DNA of 16,225 nt from Methylophaga sp. (GCA_007117275.1 SKGV01000062.1:1-16225); one strand, 5' to 3'. Shown: positions 1 through 9,366, counted from the first letter of the stretch. A program made the numbers and translations. The notes: generated by a model not told the origin, from the letters alone.

Positions 1-1556
<1,556 letters not shown>

Positions 1557-1962
1557 CGAAGGATTCTTTTGGACTGGGGCAGTTTACTGAAAACTGTTCA
1601 TTGTCGCTGATCAGAAGTAACTGGGCAATCAATGTCTGTGTATGCTGCCGGCACTCTGAAGCTAACGGGTGGCTGCCTAATGATTATGGCCTTGCTGTTT
1701 GACCTACTATACTGCGATCAGTAAATAGGTGACTGCCTGTGATGCTTGTCTGATGTTCATTTGCAAGGTGGAGGGGGTATCAAGCGGTTTTCTATGGCCT
1801 AAATGTCAACCATATTTAGTGTACCTGTACCTGCGATGTGGTTTGCCATTATAAACAATCAAACGTACCTGACGTTTGGCAACTTCACCCTCAGATGTAG
1901 CGGTTCGAAGCGATCTATCTCTGAATTAACAAGAGTATGTTGCGCGCGCTACCATGAGTCCT
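1557..1962. other. Gene-free gap between usp and prfC
   Basis: No open frame here looks like a protein: the one 63-codon frame on the plus strand (1803-1994) overlaps the usp 3' end and has no recognisable motif or ribosome-binding site. No tRNA is visible. The stretch must hold the prfC promoter and 5' leader. It contains a perfect TTGACA on the minus strand (plus 1804-1809) and a perfect TATAAT on the minus strand (plus 1848-1853), but these are not correctly spaced with each other, nor with good partner boxes. A 7-bp perfect inverted repeat at 1860-1878 is listed separately. An 11-bp segment repeats with one mismatch exactly 60 bp apart (1668-1678 and 1728-1738). Confidence 0.6.
1860..1878 (-). 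terminator. Inverted repeat downstream of usp, possible weak terminator
   Basis: The arms CAAACGT (1860-1866) and ACGTTTG (1872-1878) are perfect complements around a 5-nt loop. Read in the direction of usp transcription, the hairpin is followed by ATTGTTTAT, which is T-rich but not a clean T-tract, and the stem is not especially GC-rich. It lies about 85 nt past the usp stop codon. A weak intrinsic terminator is plausible; a protein-binding palindrome or chance is also possible. Confidence 0.3.
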
Positions 1963-2823
1963 CTAGCGAAGCAGTAACAATGGAATATCGCTAAGTCTGA
2001 CCATTTTAGCGGTATTGCTACCGACCAGAAACTGGCGGATACGAGAATGCCCATACGCGCCCATCACTAGCAGATCAATCTCCTGTTCTTGTTGATATGT
2101 CTGCAACGTCGGCTGAACGGCTCCGCTACGCATTGCGGTTGACACCTCAAAGCCCGCGTTGCGCAGTCTTGCACCAGCCGCGCTCAATTCGGCCTCGAGT
2201 TGGTGCGTAGCATCTGCCACCATCACTAGATGACAGGGGAGTTTTTTCAACAAGGGACTGTCGGCGATTTTCTCCAGTGTGCTTTTGGCCGTAGCGCTGC
2301 CATCATAGGCTAGCATAAAGTTTTTCGGTGCCTTAAACTCTGGCAAAGCCACTAAAATTGGCTTATGCAAGGTTCGCACTACGTTTTCCAGATGACTGCC
2401 GATAGCATGAGTTTCATCGTTATGTGCTTCGCCTTGACGGCCCATGACTAACAATCGCATGTCCGCTTCCATTTCGGCCAGCGTTTCAAGCAAATTGCCG
2501 TGGCGCTGATGCACACTGACATCTGCAACGCCATCTTGCTCAACACGATGTTTGGCAGCTTGTAGCAAGTGCTTGCCATGTTCCAGCGCCAGTTTGCTGC
2601 GCTGTTCATCCAGCGCCACCAGTTCTTCAAGCAAGCTTTCCCGGCTGCTCAAACCAATATTACCGGAGTAGTTACTGTGTGCTTGCTGAGTCGGATATTC
2701 AGTTTTGTCCAACACATGCAGTAACGCCAGCGAAGCATTCAGTTGTTGACTGACCCATGCGGCAGCATCACAGACTGCTGTAGCGGCTTTTGATCCGTCG
2801 ATACACGCAATTATTTTGGTCAT
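1963..2823 (-). CDS. Tandem-domain universal stress protein (UspA family)
   Basis: The 286-residue protein contains two Usp domains in a row (about 1-140 and 158-286), the layout of UspE-like proteins. Domain 1 starts with the typical TKIIACIDGS strand-loop. Domain 2 has the ATP-binding signature G-x2-G-x9-G-S intact at G255, G258, G268 and S269. The equivalent segment in domain 1 (MGRQGEAHND...GSHLE) carries ten rather than nine residues before GS, so ATP binding there is uncertain. The ATG start has a good ribosome-binding site (AGGAGAG), which overlaps the end of the upstream sulP gene; the gap between the two genes is 11 bp. The two genes are therefore almost certainly co-transcribed, and the stress protein may tune or respond to the transporter, but that is inference. 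The protein is soluble, with no signal peptide or membrane segment. Confidence 0.9.
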   Translation of the reverse strand: MTKIIACIDGSKAATAVCDAAAWVSQQLNASLALLHVLDKTEYPTQQAHSNYSGNIGLSSRESLLEELVALDEQRSKLALEHGKHLLQAAKHRVEQDGVADVSVHQRHGNLLETLAEMEADMRLLVMGRQGEAHNDETHAIGSHLENVVRTLHKPILVALPEFKAPKNFMLAYDGSATAKSTLEKIADSPLLKKLPCHLVMVADATHQLEAELSAAGARLRNAGFEVSTAMRSGAVQPTLQTYQQEQEIDLLVMGAYGHSRIRQFLVGSNTAKMVRLSDIPLLLLR

Positions 2824-2834
2824 TCCCGTCTCTC

Positions 2835-4328
2835 CTAATGGCCGCCCTTGAGCATTTTTTCAACTTCGTCTGGTTTATCGTGCACTCCGAAGCGGTCAAC
2901 GATGGTCGAAGTGGCCTCATTCATACCAATAAGTTTGACTTCAGCGCCTTCACGACGAAACTTGATGACCACTTTGTCCAGTGCCGACACAGAGGTCAAA
3001 TCCCAGAAATGTGCGTGCGTTAGATCGATAATGACACGCTCAGGCGCCTCTTTGAAATCAAACGCCGAGATAAATTTATCCGATGAAGCAAAAAACACCT
3101 GACCGAGAATCCGGTAGGTTCGCACAGTACCATCGTCGCTGAGAGCAGACTCCACAAGCATGTAGTGCCCAACCTTGTTGGCAAAGAACAATGCCGCCAG
3201 CAGCACACCTACGGCAACGCCAATAGCGAGGTTATGGGTCAACACCACAAACACAACAGTCGACACCATGACAATAGTGCTAGAAAGTGGATGTTTTTTT
3301 ATATCTCTCAATGACGACCAGGAGAAGGTACCTATCGACACCATAATCATGATCGCCACCACCGCCGCCATAGGAATCTGTGTCAGCCAGTCATCCAACA
3401 CCAAAATCATGATCAATAAAAACACACCGGCAGCAAAGGTAGATAAACGACCGCGGCCCCCGGACTTAACATTGATAACCGACTGGCCGATCATCGCACA
3501 GCCGGCCATGCCACCCATCAGGCCAGACCCGATATTGGCGATGCCCTGACCTTTGCATTCGCGATTTTTATCACTGCTGGTATCAGTCAAATCATCAACA
3601 ATAGTAGCAGTCATCATTGATTCCAATAGGCCGACAATCGCCAGCGCAATGGCATAAGGCAAAATAATCATTAGCGTTTCCAGATTCAATGGTACATCCG
3701 GCCACAAAAACACCGGCAAGGTATCTGGCAGCTCGCCCATATCGCCCACCGTTCGAATATCCAGACCGACCAGCATAGTAAATACGGTCAACACGACGAT
3801 GGTCACCAAAGGCGAAGGTAGTAGATGGCCAACCCTAGGCACATACGGAAACAGATAAATAATTGTCAGCCCCGCAGCGGTGAGTGCATACACATGCCAG
3901 GTCACATTGGTCAGTTCAGGTAACTGGGCGGTAAAAATCAAAATCGCCAGCGCATTGACAAAGCCGGTCACCACCGAACGTGACACAAAGCGCATCAGGC
4001 TGCCCAGTTGTAAATAACCGGCAATGATCTGCAATATACCGGTCAGCAGGGTGGCCGCCAGCAGATATTCCAAGCCATGTTCACGCACCAAGGTAATCAT
4101 CAGCAGCGCCATGGCAGCGGTAGCAGCAGAAATCATGCCCGGCCGCCCCCCGGTAAAGGCAATGATTATCGCAATACAAAACGAAGCATACAGCCCGACT
4201 TTGGGGTCCACCCCAGCAATAATCGAAAAGGCGATTGCCTCGGGGATCAATGCCAGCGCCACCACCAGGCCGGCCAGCAAATCACCACGGACATTAGAAA
4301 ACCAATCACGTTTCCATGTTGGACGCAT
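2835..4328 (-). CDS. SulP-family inorganic anion transporter with STAS domain
   Basis: SulP/SLC26 proteins are inner-membrane carriers for sulfate, bicarbonate or dicarboxylates. This one shows the family layout: many hydrophobic segments from about residue 18 to 385, the N-terminal signature GLVVALALIPEAIAFSIIAGV, the conserved GQGIANIGSGLMGGMAGCAMIGQ core, then a C-terminal cytoplasmic STAS domain (about 395-497) with the FWDLTSVSALDK motif. I place the start at ATG 4328-4326 (MRPTWKRDW, 497 residues) because AGGAA sits 6 nt upstream. The frame also opens farther upstream at a TTG (4394), but that start lacks a ribosome-binding site and would add a basic extension not typical of the family. 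The substrate cannot be told from sequence: bicarbonate (BicA-like) and sulfate are both possible. It heads a two-gene unit with the downstream universal stress protein. Confidence 0.92.
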   Translation of the reverse strand: MRPTWKRDWFSNVRGDLLAGLVVALALIPEAIAFSIIAGVDPKVGLYASFCIAIIIAFTGGRPGMISAATAAMALLMITLVREHGLEYLLAATLLTGILQIIAGYLQLGSLMRFVSRSVVTGFVNALAILIFTAQLPELTNVTWHVYALTAAGLTIIYLFPYVPRVGHLLPSPLVTIVVLTVFTMLVGLDIRTVGDMGELPDTLPVFLWPDVPLNLETLMIILPYAIALAIVGLLESMMTATIVDDLTDTSSDKNRECKGQGIANIGSGLMGGMAGCAMIGQSVINVKSGGRGRLSTFAAGVFLLIMILVLDDWLTQIPMAAVVAIMIMVSIGTFSWSSLRDIKKHPLSSTIVMVSTVVFVVLTHNLAIGVAVGVLLAALFFANKVGHYMLVESALSDDGTVRTYRILGQVFFASSDKFISAFDFKEAPERVIIDLTHAHFWDLTSVSALDKVVIKFRREGAEVKLIGMNEATSTIVDRFGVHDKPDEVEKMLKGGH

Positions 4329-4403
4329 AAAAAATTCCTGCACGAGTATTTTGAGTTTTGGAAACAGGCGTTTCCAGATAACAGCCAACCACAACTAGCC
4401 TTT

Positions 4404-4417
4404 CCGGCTTAAGTCGG
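4404..4417. promoter_or_regulatory. Imperfect palindrome upstream of sulP
   Basis: CCGGCTTAAGTCGG is a 14-bp near-palindrome (12 of 14 positions symmetric) centred on CTTAAG, about 75 bp upstream of the sulP ATG, in the 248-bp gap between modC and sulP. It could be an operator in the sulP promoter region. No well-spaced sigma70 promoter is obvious beside it: a TATACT box occurs farther upstream on the minus strand but lacks a good -35 partner. This rests on symmetry alone. Confidence 0.2.
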
Positions 4418-4576
4418 CTCTGAACTATGCGATGGGGAATGCTAAGGTGGGTTCATCAACATTGACAGCTTTGCAACGAAAAGCTCGAAATACTAACATG
4501 TCTCGACTTACCAGTATAACCCTATGTCGCCCGCGGCATTTTCCGGTGCTTAAACAGCCGTTAATGCTAAATTAAG

Positions 4577-5671
4577 TTATGCAGTTCGCGGCATGATATG
4601 AATAGCCTGAGCCAGCAAAGACACGCCTATTGTTTGTCCAAGAGTAATTTGATTTCGATGCAGAACATGCTCTGGGACGTCCAGTTGCAACTGTTGCCCA
4701 AGACTTCCCTCGACAGTGACCAGCAAGGTAGCAATGCCACGCATTGTAATCATTTGATCGACCACTGCATTCACAGCATTTTCCTGATCACCTTTCGAGG
4801 GTCGACGCTGTTGGTGCAACAGTATTTTTGCCGGTGCAATTGTCCAATACACCTCTGCTTCGATGCACGCCCTCGCTGACAAAGGCGCCTGCACAAGTTC
4901 GAAGAGATGATTGTGCCAGCGAAGTTTGTAAGCGTTGTCTGTCTGAACAAGCGTGCCCTCAAACAGATTTCGAACGTCAACCTGACGGGCTACGGAGAGA
5001 TTTTTAGGTCGTTGCATGACCTCGTCAATCGTACCCTGTTGCAAGGTTATTCCCTGATGAATGACACACATCTGATCAGCGAGCATCGCAGCTTCATCCA
5101 GATCGTGCGTGACCAAGATGACCGGCATGGCTAATTGCTGACGCAGTGCATGTAGCTCCAGATACAACTTGCGGCGTGTCACCTTATCGACCGCTGAAAA
5201 CGGCTCATCCAGTAATAAAACATTCGGGTTGCGCGCTAATGCTCTGGCCAACGCTACTCGTTGTTGCTGTCCACCCGATAATTGTGCTGGGTAACGAGAA
5301 GCGAGCCCTGACAAATGCACTTGCACAAGCAATTGTTCAACGACAGAAGCATCCATGTGACTATCAAGCGCCAGACGGACATTGTCGGCTACGTTGAGAT
5401 GTGGAAACAGCGCATAATCCTGAAACACGATGCCCACTCGACGTTGTTGAGGTGATAATGCCAGCCGCTGCTGACTGTCAAACCAACATTGACCACCGCC
5501 TTCAATGACACCACTACTGGGCTTTTGCAACCCAGCGATGCAACGCAAGGTTGTGCTTTTTCCACTTCCAGAAGGGCCGACCAGGGCCAGCATCTGACCC
5601 GGCTCACAAGACAGCTCTACATCAAGCTGAGTTGGATTGTTCAAGGTGATGTTTACCCGAAGCGGATGCAT
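4577..5671 (-). CDS. modC: Molybdate ABC transporter ATP-binding protein ModC
   Basis: ModC is the ATPase subunit that powers molybdate import through ModB on the cytoplasmic face of the inner membrane. The 364-residue protein (E. coli ModC is 352) has all ABC motifs: Walker A GPSGSGKST at 32-40, Q-loop Q84, signature LSGGQ at 131-135, Walker B LLLDE at 152-156, D-loop SAVD at 159-162, and the switch histidine H189 in VTHD. The C-terminal part (about 295-360), containing MITMRGIATLLVTVEGSLGQQ, fits the molybdate-binding Mop/TOBE domain, which separates ModC from other ABC ATPases. Its ATG follows the modB stop codon directly (TAAATG), and no Shine-Dalgarno sequence is seen, so translation is probably coupled to modB. 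The neighbours modB and modA confirm the assignment. Confidence 0.95.
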   Translation of the reverse strand: MHPLRVNITLNNPTQLDVELSCEPGQMLALVGPSGSGKSTTLRCIAGLQKPSSGVIEGGGQCWFDSQQRLALSPQQRRVGIVFQDYALFPHLNVADNVRLALDSHMDASVVEQLLVQVHLSGLASRYPAQLSGGQQQRVALARALARNPNVLLLDEPFSAVDKVTRRKLYLELHALRQQLAMPVILVTHDLDEAAMLADQMCVIHQGITLQQGTIDEVMQRPKNLSVARQVDVRNLFEGTLVQTDNAYKLRWHNHLFELVQAPLSARACIEAEVYWTIAPAKILLHQQRRPSKGDQENAVNAVVDQMITMRGIATLLVTVEGSLGQQLQLDVPEHVLHRNQITLGQTIGVSLLAQAIHIMPRTA

Positions 5672-6340
5672 TTAGCGAAACATCCGATAGTTACGTCGGT
5701 TCAGGCTGTAAACACAGCTGACTGTGATTAGCGAAATTGTCAATAACACCAGCGACATATTTAGCGCTTGATCGCGCTCAAACGCCAGAACACTGTCATA
5801 TATAGCAACCGACAATGTTCGCGTCTCACCAGCGATGTTTCCACCAATCATCAACACGACACCAAACTCGCCCAGGGTATGGCAGAAAGTCAAAATCCAA
5901 GCTGTCAGCATACTAGGCCAGATCAGTGGAACCTCGATACGCATAAACGTGTGCCATGGTGATAACCCACAGCACCATGCGGCTTCGCGGATGTTATTGG
6001 GAATATGTTCCATAGCGCGTAACAATGGTTGCACGGCAAAAGGTAGGCTGGAAATAACAGATGCCACCAACAGGCCGCTAAAGGAAAATGCCAGATGCTG
6101 CCCGGTCGTCTGCACGATAAAACCACCCAATGGATGCTGGGTGTCCATCAATGTCAGCAAAAAATAACCTAACACTGTCGGCGGTAGCACCAATGGTAAT
6201 GCTGTCAGTGCTTCTACAAAATGTCGTCCACGATACTGACTATGATTCAGCCAGCGTGCAGTCAATAGCCCAATGGGCAACAAGCATAGGCTAGTCAACG
6301 TTGCCAACTTGAAGGATACCTGAAATGCCTGCCAATCCAT
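5672..6340 (-). CDS. modB: Molybdate ABC transporter permease ModB
   Basis: ModB is the inner-membrane channel subunit of the molybdate importer. The 222-residue length is typical. The sequence is strongly hydrophobic with about five membrane spans. It carries the permease EAA-type loop that docks onto ModC: REAAWCCGLSPWHTFMRIEVPL around residues 117-138, followed by the conserved LGEFGVVLMIGGNIAGETRTLS segment characteristic of ModB. The ATG at 6340-6338 overlaps the modA stop by one base (TAATG) and modC starts immediately after its stop, so the three genes form a tight operon with coupled translation. Confidence 0.95.
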   Translation of the reverse strand: MDWQAFQVSFKLATLTSLCLLPIGLLTARWLNHSQYRGRHFVEALTALPLVLPPTVLGYFLLTLMDTQHPLGGFIVQTTGQHLAFSFSGLLVASVISSLPFAVQPLLRAMEHIPNNIREAAWCCGLSPWHTFMRIEVPLIWPSMLTAWILTFCHTLGEFGVVLMIGGNIAGETRTLSVAIYDSVLAFERDQALNMSLVLLTISLITVSCVYSLNRRNYRMFR

Positions 6341-7104
6341 TATTGACTCACACTTGTAGAAAAACCATGCGCTTCAAGTATCTGAATCGCTGAACTTGAT
6401 CCAAGATAGTCAACAAAATCTTCAGCATGTTGAGGGGCGCGCTTGAGTATCGCAACAGCTTGACTGACGCGTGCTGACAGTTTCAACACGCGCCCTTGAG
6501 AAGCAATCTTAGGGTGAATTGCCAGCGAATAGGCCACCAATGCGCCATCGACTTGCCCTGTCAGAGCAAACTGCAGAGCCTGACTGGCATTTTCTGCCGT
6601 CAGTAAATGCGGTTGAACGGCCTCCCATAGTGCCCGTTCTTTCAACATAGCCATTGCATGCTGACCAAAAGGTGCATGTTTTGGGTTGGCAATAGCAAAC
6701 TTGTTCAGTTGCCCGTTTTCAATGAGGTTGGCTAAGCCTTCCAGCGCGACATCCAAAGTCAAGCTCGATCCCAACCTGGCGAATAATGCCACGTAATTAT
6801 CGGCATAAACAACGATATCACCACGTATCAACTGCATCTCATCTACCTGCACAAGATGCTCGGTATCCGCCGCAAAAAAAATATCATAAGGCGCGCCATG
6901 ACGAATTTGGTTGGTGATATTGCCCGAAGCGCCATAGCTGACAGTAGTGACCACCCCACCGTTACGTTGGCTGAAATCCTCAACAAGATCAGCCATGACA
7001 AAGCGTAGATTTGATGCCGCTGCGATACGCAAATCACCTGCTAATGCAACCGTTTGAGTGAGCAAACCACACAATAAGAAAATTAAGTGATGAAAGCGTT
7101 TCAT
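6340..7104 (-). CDS. modA: Periplasmic molybdate-binding protein ModA
   Basis: ModA captures molybdate (and usually tungstate) in the periplasm and delivers it to ModBC. The 254-residue precursor starts with a clear Sec signal peptide (MKRFHHLIFLLCGLL) with a likely cleavage after ALA at residue 22. The mature start GDLRIAAASNLRFVMADL holds the conserved ASN serine of the oxyanion site, and SYGASGNITNQI holds the second conserved serine. The later IANPKHAPFG and GALVAYSLA segments also match the ModA family, with the Tyr of the binding site present in the latter. It is the first gene of modABC. The ATG is only 12 nt past the T-tract of the pnp terminator, and the ribosome-binding site is a weak, closely spaced GGGA. 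I found no separate promoter, so expression may depend on read-through from pnp. Confidence 0.94.
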   Translation of the reverse strand: MKRFHHLIFLLCGLLTQTVALAGDLRIAAASNLRFVMADLVEDFSQRNGGVVTTVSYGASGNITNQIRHGAPYDIFFAADTEHLVQVDEMQLIRGDIVVYADNYVALFARLGSSLTLDVALEGLANLIENGQLNKFAIANPKHAPFGQHAMAMLKERALWEAVQPHLLTAENASQALQFALTGQVDGALVAYSLAIHPKIASQGRVLKLSARVSQAVAILKRAPQHAEDFVDYLGSSSAIQILEAHGFSTSVSQ

Positions 7105-7116
7105 ATTCCCAGAGTC

Positions 7117-7142
7117 AAAAAAAAGCCCTGCAATGCAGGGCT
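7117..7142 (-). terminator. Intrinsic terminator of pnp
   Basis: Read on the minus strand, AGCCCTGC and GCAGGGCT form a perfect 8-bp GC-rich stem with a 3-nt loop, followed by an 8-base T-tract (plus-strand A run 7117-7124, whose last base also pairs in the stem). It begins 25 nt after the pnp stop codon, so it ends the pnp transcript. Its T-tract stops only 12 nt before the modA start codon, so it also sits inside the modABC leader of any read-through transcript. Confidence 0.9.
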
Positions 7143-7167
7143 CTTTAGTTTAGTACATGATAGGTGA

Positions 7168-9264
7168 CTAGTCTGCTTTGACTTCCTCATTCACTGCTTT
7201 CATGCTCAAACGAATGCGGCCTTGACGATCAACTTCCAACACTTTGACCTCAATCATGTCGCCTTCAGACAGCTTGTCACTGACATTTTCAACACGTTCA
7301 TCAGAGATCTGAGAAATATGTACCAGACCATCCTTGCCGGGCAATATGGTGACAAACGCACCAAAGTCCATCAACTTGGCAACACGTCCTTGGTAAATCT
7401 TGCCAACTTCAACTTCTGCAGTAATGTCTTCAATACGACGCAGTGCTGCCTGACCAGCATTATAGCCAGAAGAGAAAATCATCACGGTACCATCGTCTTG
7501 AATATCAATGGTGGCGCCGGTTTCTTCAGTGATAGCACGAATGGTGGCACCACCTTTACCGATGACATCACGAATCTTATCTGAGTGAATCTTGGTTGTG
7601 ATAATACGCGGTGCAAATTCTGACATTTCGGCACGGTGTGATGAAATGACAACATTCATTTTCTCGAGAATATGCAAACGACCATCACGTGCCTGAGCCA
7701 GCGCTGTCCGCATGATTTCTTCGTTAATACCTTCAATCTTGATATCCATTTGCAGTGCGGTGACACCTTTTTCAGTACCCGCAACTTTGAAGTCCATATC
7801 ACCCAAGTGATCTTCATCACCCAGAATATCCGTCAACACAGCATAGCCATCGGGTTCTTTGATGAGCCCCATTGCAATACCGGCCACTGGCGCCTTAATA
7901 GGAACACCCGCATCCATCAGGGCCAGAGAGGTACCGCAGACAGATGCCATTGAGCTGGAACCGTTTGACTCGGTGATCTCCGACACCACACGAACCACAT
8001 ATGGAAACTCTTCTGCATTTGGCATGACAGCCTGAATGCCACGTTTCGCTAGTTTGCCATGACCGATTTCACGGCGTTTAGGGCTGCCGACAAAACCTGT
8101 TTCACCCACACAGAACGGCGGGAAGTTGTAATGCAGCATGAAACGATCACGATACTCGCCTTCTACAGCATCAATCATCTGTGCATCACGCTCAGCACCC
8201 AACGTGGCAACCACAATTGCTTGTGTTTCGCCGCGGGTAAACAAAGCAGAGCCATGAACGCGCTTAAGGATACCGGTTTCGACAAAAATCGGCCGAACTG
8301 TTTTGGTATCACGCCCGTCTATGCGCGGCTCACCGGCAATAATCCGACCACGAACCAGTTCTTTTTCGAGTTTGGCAAAAACACCTTTAACGTCCTCTTC
8401 GCTCCACTCAGAAGCATCACCACACAAGGCATCTACCGCTGCATTACGCAATTCACCAAGCTGATCCTGGCGCTGCATTTTATCGCTGATGCTGTACGCT
8501 GCCTTAATACCCTCAAAGGCGTTAGCTTTGACAGCTTCGTAAAGACTTTCGTTTTTGACCGCAGGTGTCCAATCCCAAGCAGGCTTACCCACTTCCGCTT
8601 GAAGCTCACGCACCAGATTAATAGCTGTTTGTATTTGCTGATGACCAAACATCACTGAACCCAGCATGACTTCCTCAGGCAACTCAGAAGCTTCTGACTC
8701 AACCATCAATACCGCCGTTTCAGTTCCCGCGACAACCAGATCCAGTGCGCTATCATTCAACTGCGTACGACTTGGATTTAACAGATATTGGCCATCGACA
8801 TAGCCAACTCGCGCCGCACCCAATGGGCCGTTGAATGGAATACCGGAAATTGCTAAAGCAGCAGATGCACCAATCATGGCAGGAATATCCGGATCAATCG
8901 CAGGGTCCAATGCCATAACGGTTGCAATGACCTGAACTTCGTTGAGAAACCCTTTTGGAAACAGTGGACGCAGTGGACGATCGATAAGACGTGATGTCAG
9001 CGTTTCTTTCTCACTGGGACGGCCTTCACGCTTGAAAAAACCGCCAGGAATCTTACCGGCTGAGTAAGTCCGTTCCTGGTAGTTGACGGTCAGTGGAAAA
9101 AAGTCTTGACCCGGGCTGACTGTTTTTTTGCCAACAACCGTGACCAATACCGACGTCTCCCCCAGACTTGCAACAACGGCACCTGTGGCTTGGCGGGCGA
9201 CTTTACCCGTTTCCAGAGTGAGCAGGTGTTCGCCAAATTGCATTGTTTTTTTAACTGAATTCAC
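7168..9264 (-). CDS. pnp: Polyribonucleotide nucleotidyltransferase (PNPase)
   Basis: PNPase is the trimeric phosphorolytic 3'-5' exoribonuclease, and often part of the RNA degradosome. The order of domains is complete: RNase PH 1, an alpha-helical linker, RNase PH 2 with the acidic catalytic cluster DEDHLGDMD at about 483-491 and the phosphate-binding NGSSSMASVCG, then a KH domain with GKGG at 569-572, and a C-terminal S1 domain (KIYQGRVAKLMDFGAFV). I chose the GTG start at 9264 (VNSVKKTMQFGEHLL, 698 residues) because AGGA lies 5 nt upstream and the length fits the family. The frame extends to another GTG at 9324, but those 20 codons run through a stem-loop and lack a ribosome-binding site. 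The protein ends shortly after S1, without a long degradosome-type tail. Leader hairpins upstream suggest the autoregulation known for pnp. Confidence 0.97.
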   Translation of the reverse strand: MNSVKKTMQFGEHLLTLETGKVARQATGAVVASLGETSVLVTVVGKKTVSPGQDFFPLTVNYQERTYSAGKIPGGFFKREGRPSEKETLTSRLIDRPLRPLFPKGFLNEVQVIATVMALDPAIDPDIPAMIGASAALAISGIPFNGPLGAARVGYVDGQYLLNPSRTQLNDSALDLVVAGTETAVLMVESEASELPEEVMLGSVMFGHQQIQTAINLVRELQAEVGKPAWDWTPAVKNESLYEAVKANAFEGIKAAYSISDKMQRQDQLGELRNAAVDALCGDASEWSEEDVKGVFAKLEKELVRGRIIAGEPRIDGRDTKTVRPIFVETGILKRVHGSALFTRGETQAIVVATLGAERDAQMIDAVEGEYRDRFMLHYNFPPFCVGETGFVGSPKRREIGHGKLAKRGIQAVMPNAEEFPYVVRVVSEITESNGSSSMASVCGTSLALMDAGVPIKAPVAGIAMGLIKEPDGYAVLTDILGDEDHLGDMDFKVAGTEKGVTALQMDIKIEGINEEIMRTALAQARDGRLHILEKMNVVISSHRAEMSEFAPRIITTKIHSDKIRDVIGKGGATIRAITEETGATIDIQDDGTVMIFSSGYNAGQAALRRIEDITAEVEVGKIYQGRVAKLMDFGAFVTILPGKDGLVHISQISDERVENVSDKLSEGDMIEVKVLEVDRQGRIRLSMKAVNEEVKAD

Positions 9265-9290
9265 ACTATCTTCCTTCTCTTGACAACTCT

Positions 9291-9312
9291 CTGAACAGAC
9301 CTTTCTGTTCAG
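9291..9312 (-). promoter_or_regulatory. Stem-loop in the pnp leader, just upstream of the ribosome-binding site
   Basis: CTGAACAG (9291-9298) and CTGTTCAG (9305-9312) form a perfect 8-bp stem with a 6-nt loop in the pnp mRNA, ending about 15 nt before the AGGA ribosome-binding site. It has no T-tract, so it is not a terminator. In E. coli, pnp leader duplexes are cut by RNase III and then degraded by PNPase to repress pnp; this hairpin occupies the corresponding place, although it is short for an RNase III substrate. The regulatory role is inference; the hairpin itself is seen. Confidence 0.5.
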
Positions 9313-9326
9313 GATTAAACGCACAA

Positions 9327-9366
9327 ATGAAAATGCCCCTGAAACAACAAGTGTTTCAGGGGCATT
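9327..9366 (-). terminator. Long hairpin between rpsO and pnp, likely rpsO terminator
   Basis: The arms 9332-9346 and 9352-9366 are perfectly complementary over 15 bp (AATGCCCCTGAAACA on the plus strand) with a 5-nt loop. In the direction of transcription the stem is followed by TTTTCATTT, a moderately T-rich tail. It lies about 80 nt past the rpsO stop. The known arrangement in E. coli places a partial terminator here, with read-through into pnp. The stem is long enough to be an RNase III target too, and may contribute to mRNA processing between the two genes. Confidence 0.8.

Noticed and set aside
1668..1738. 11-bp near-repeat spaced 60 bp (GGTGGCTGCCT / GGTGACTGCCT)
   Set aside because: Only two copies with one mismatch and flanks that do not align well; not enough to call a repeat element or array.
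1804..1809. Minus-strand TTGACA as a prfC promoter
   Set aside because: No acceptable -10 box at 16-18 bp; the perfect TATAAT in the gap lies on its upstream side.
8059..8658. 199-codon plus-strand open frame
   Set aside because: Antisense to the conserved core of pnp, with no recognisable motif and no ribosome-binding site.
9265..9324. 20-codon N-terminal extension of PNPase from GTG 9324
   Set aside because: It passes through the leader stem-loop, lacks a ribosome-binding site, and the extension is absent from the family; GTG 9264 has AGGA at correct spacing.
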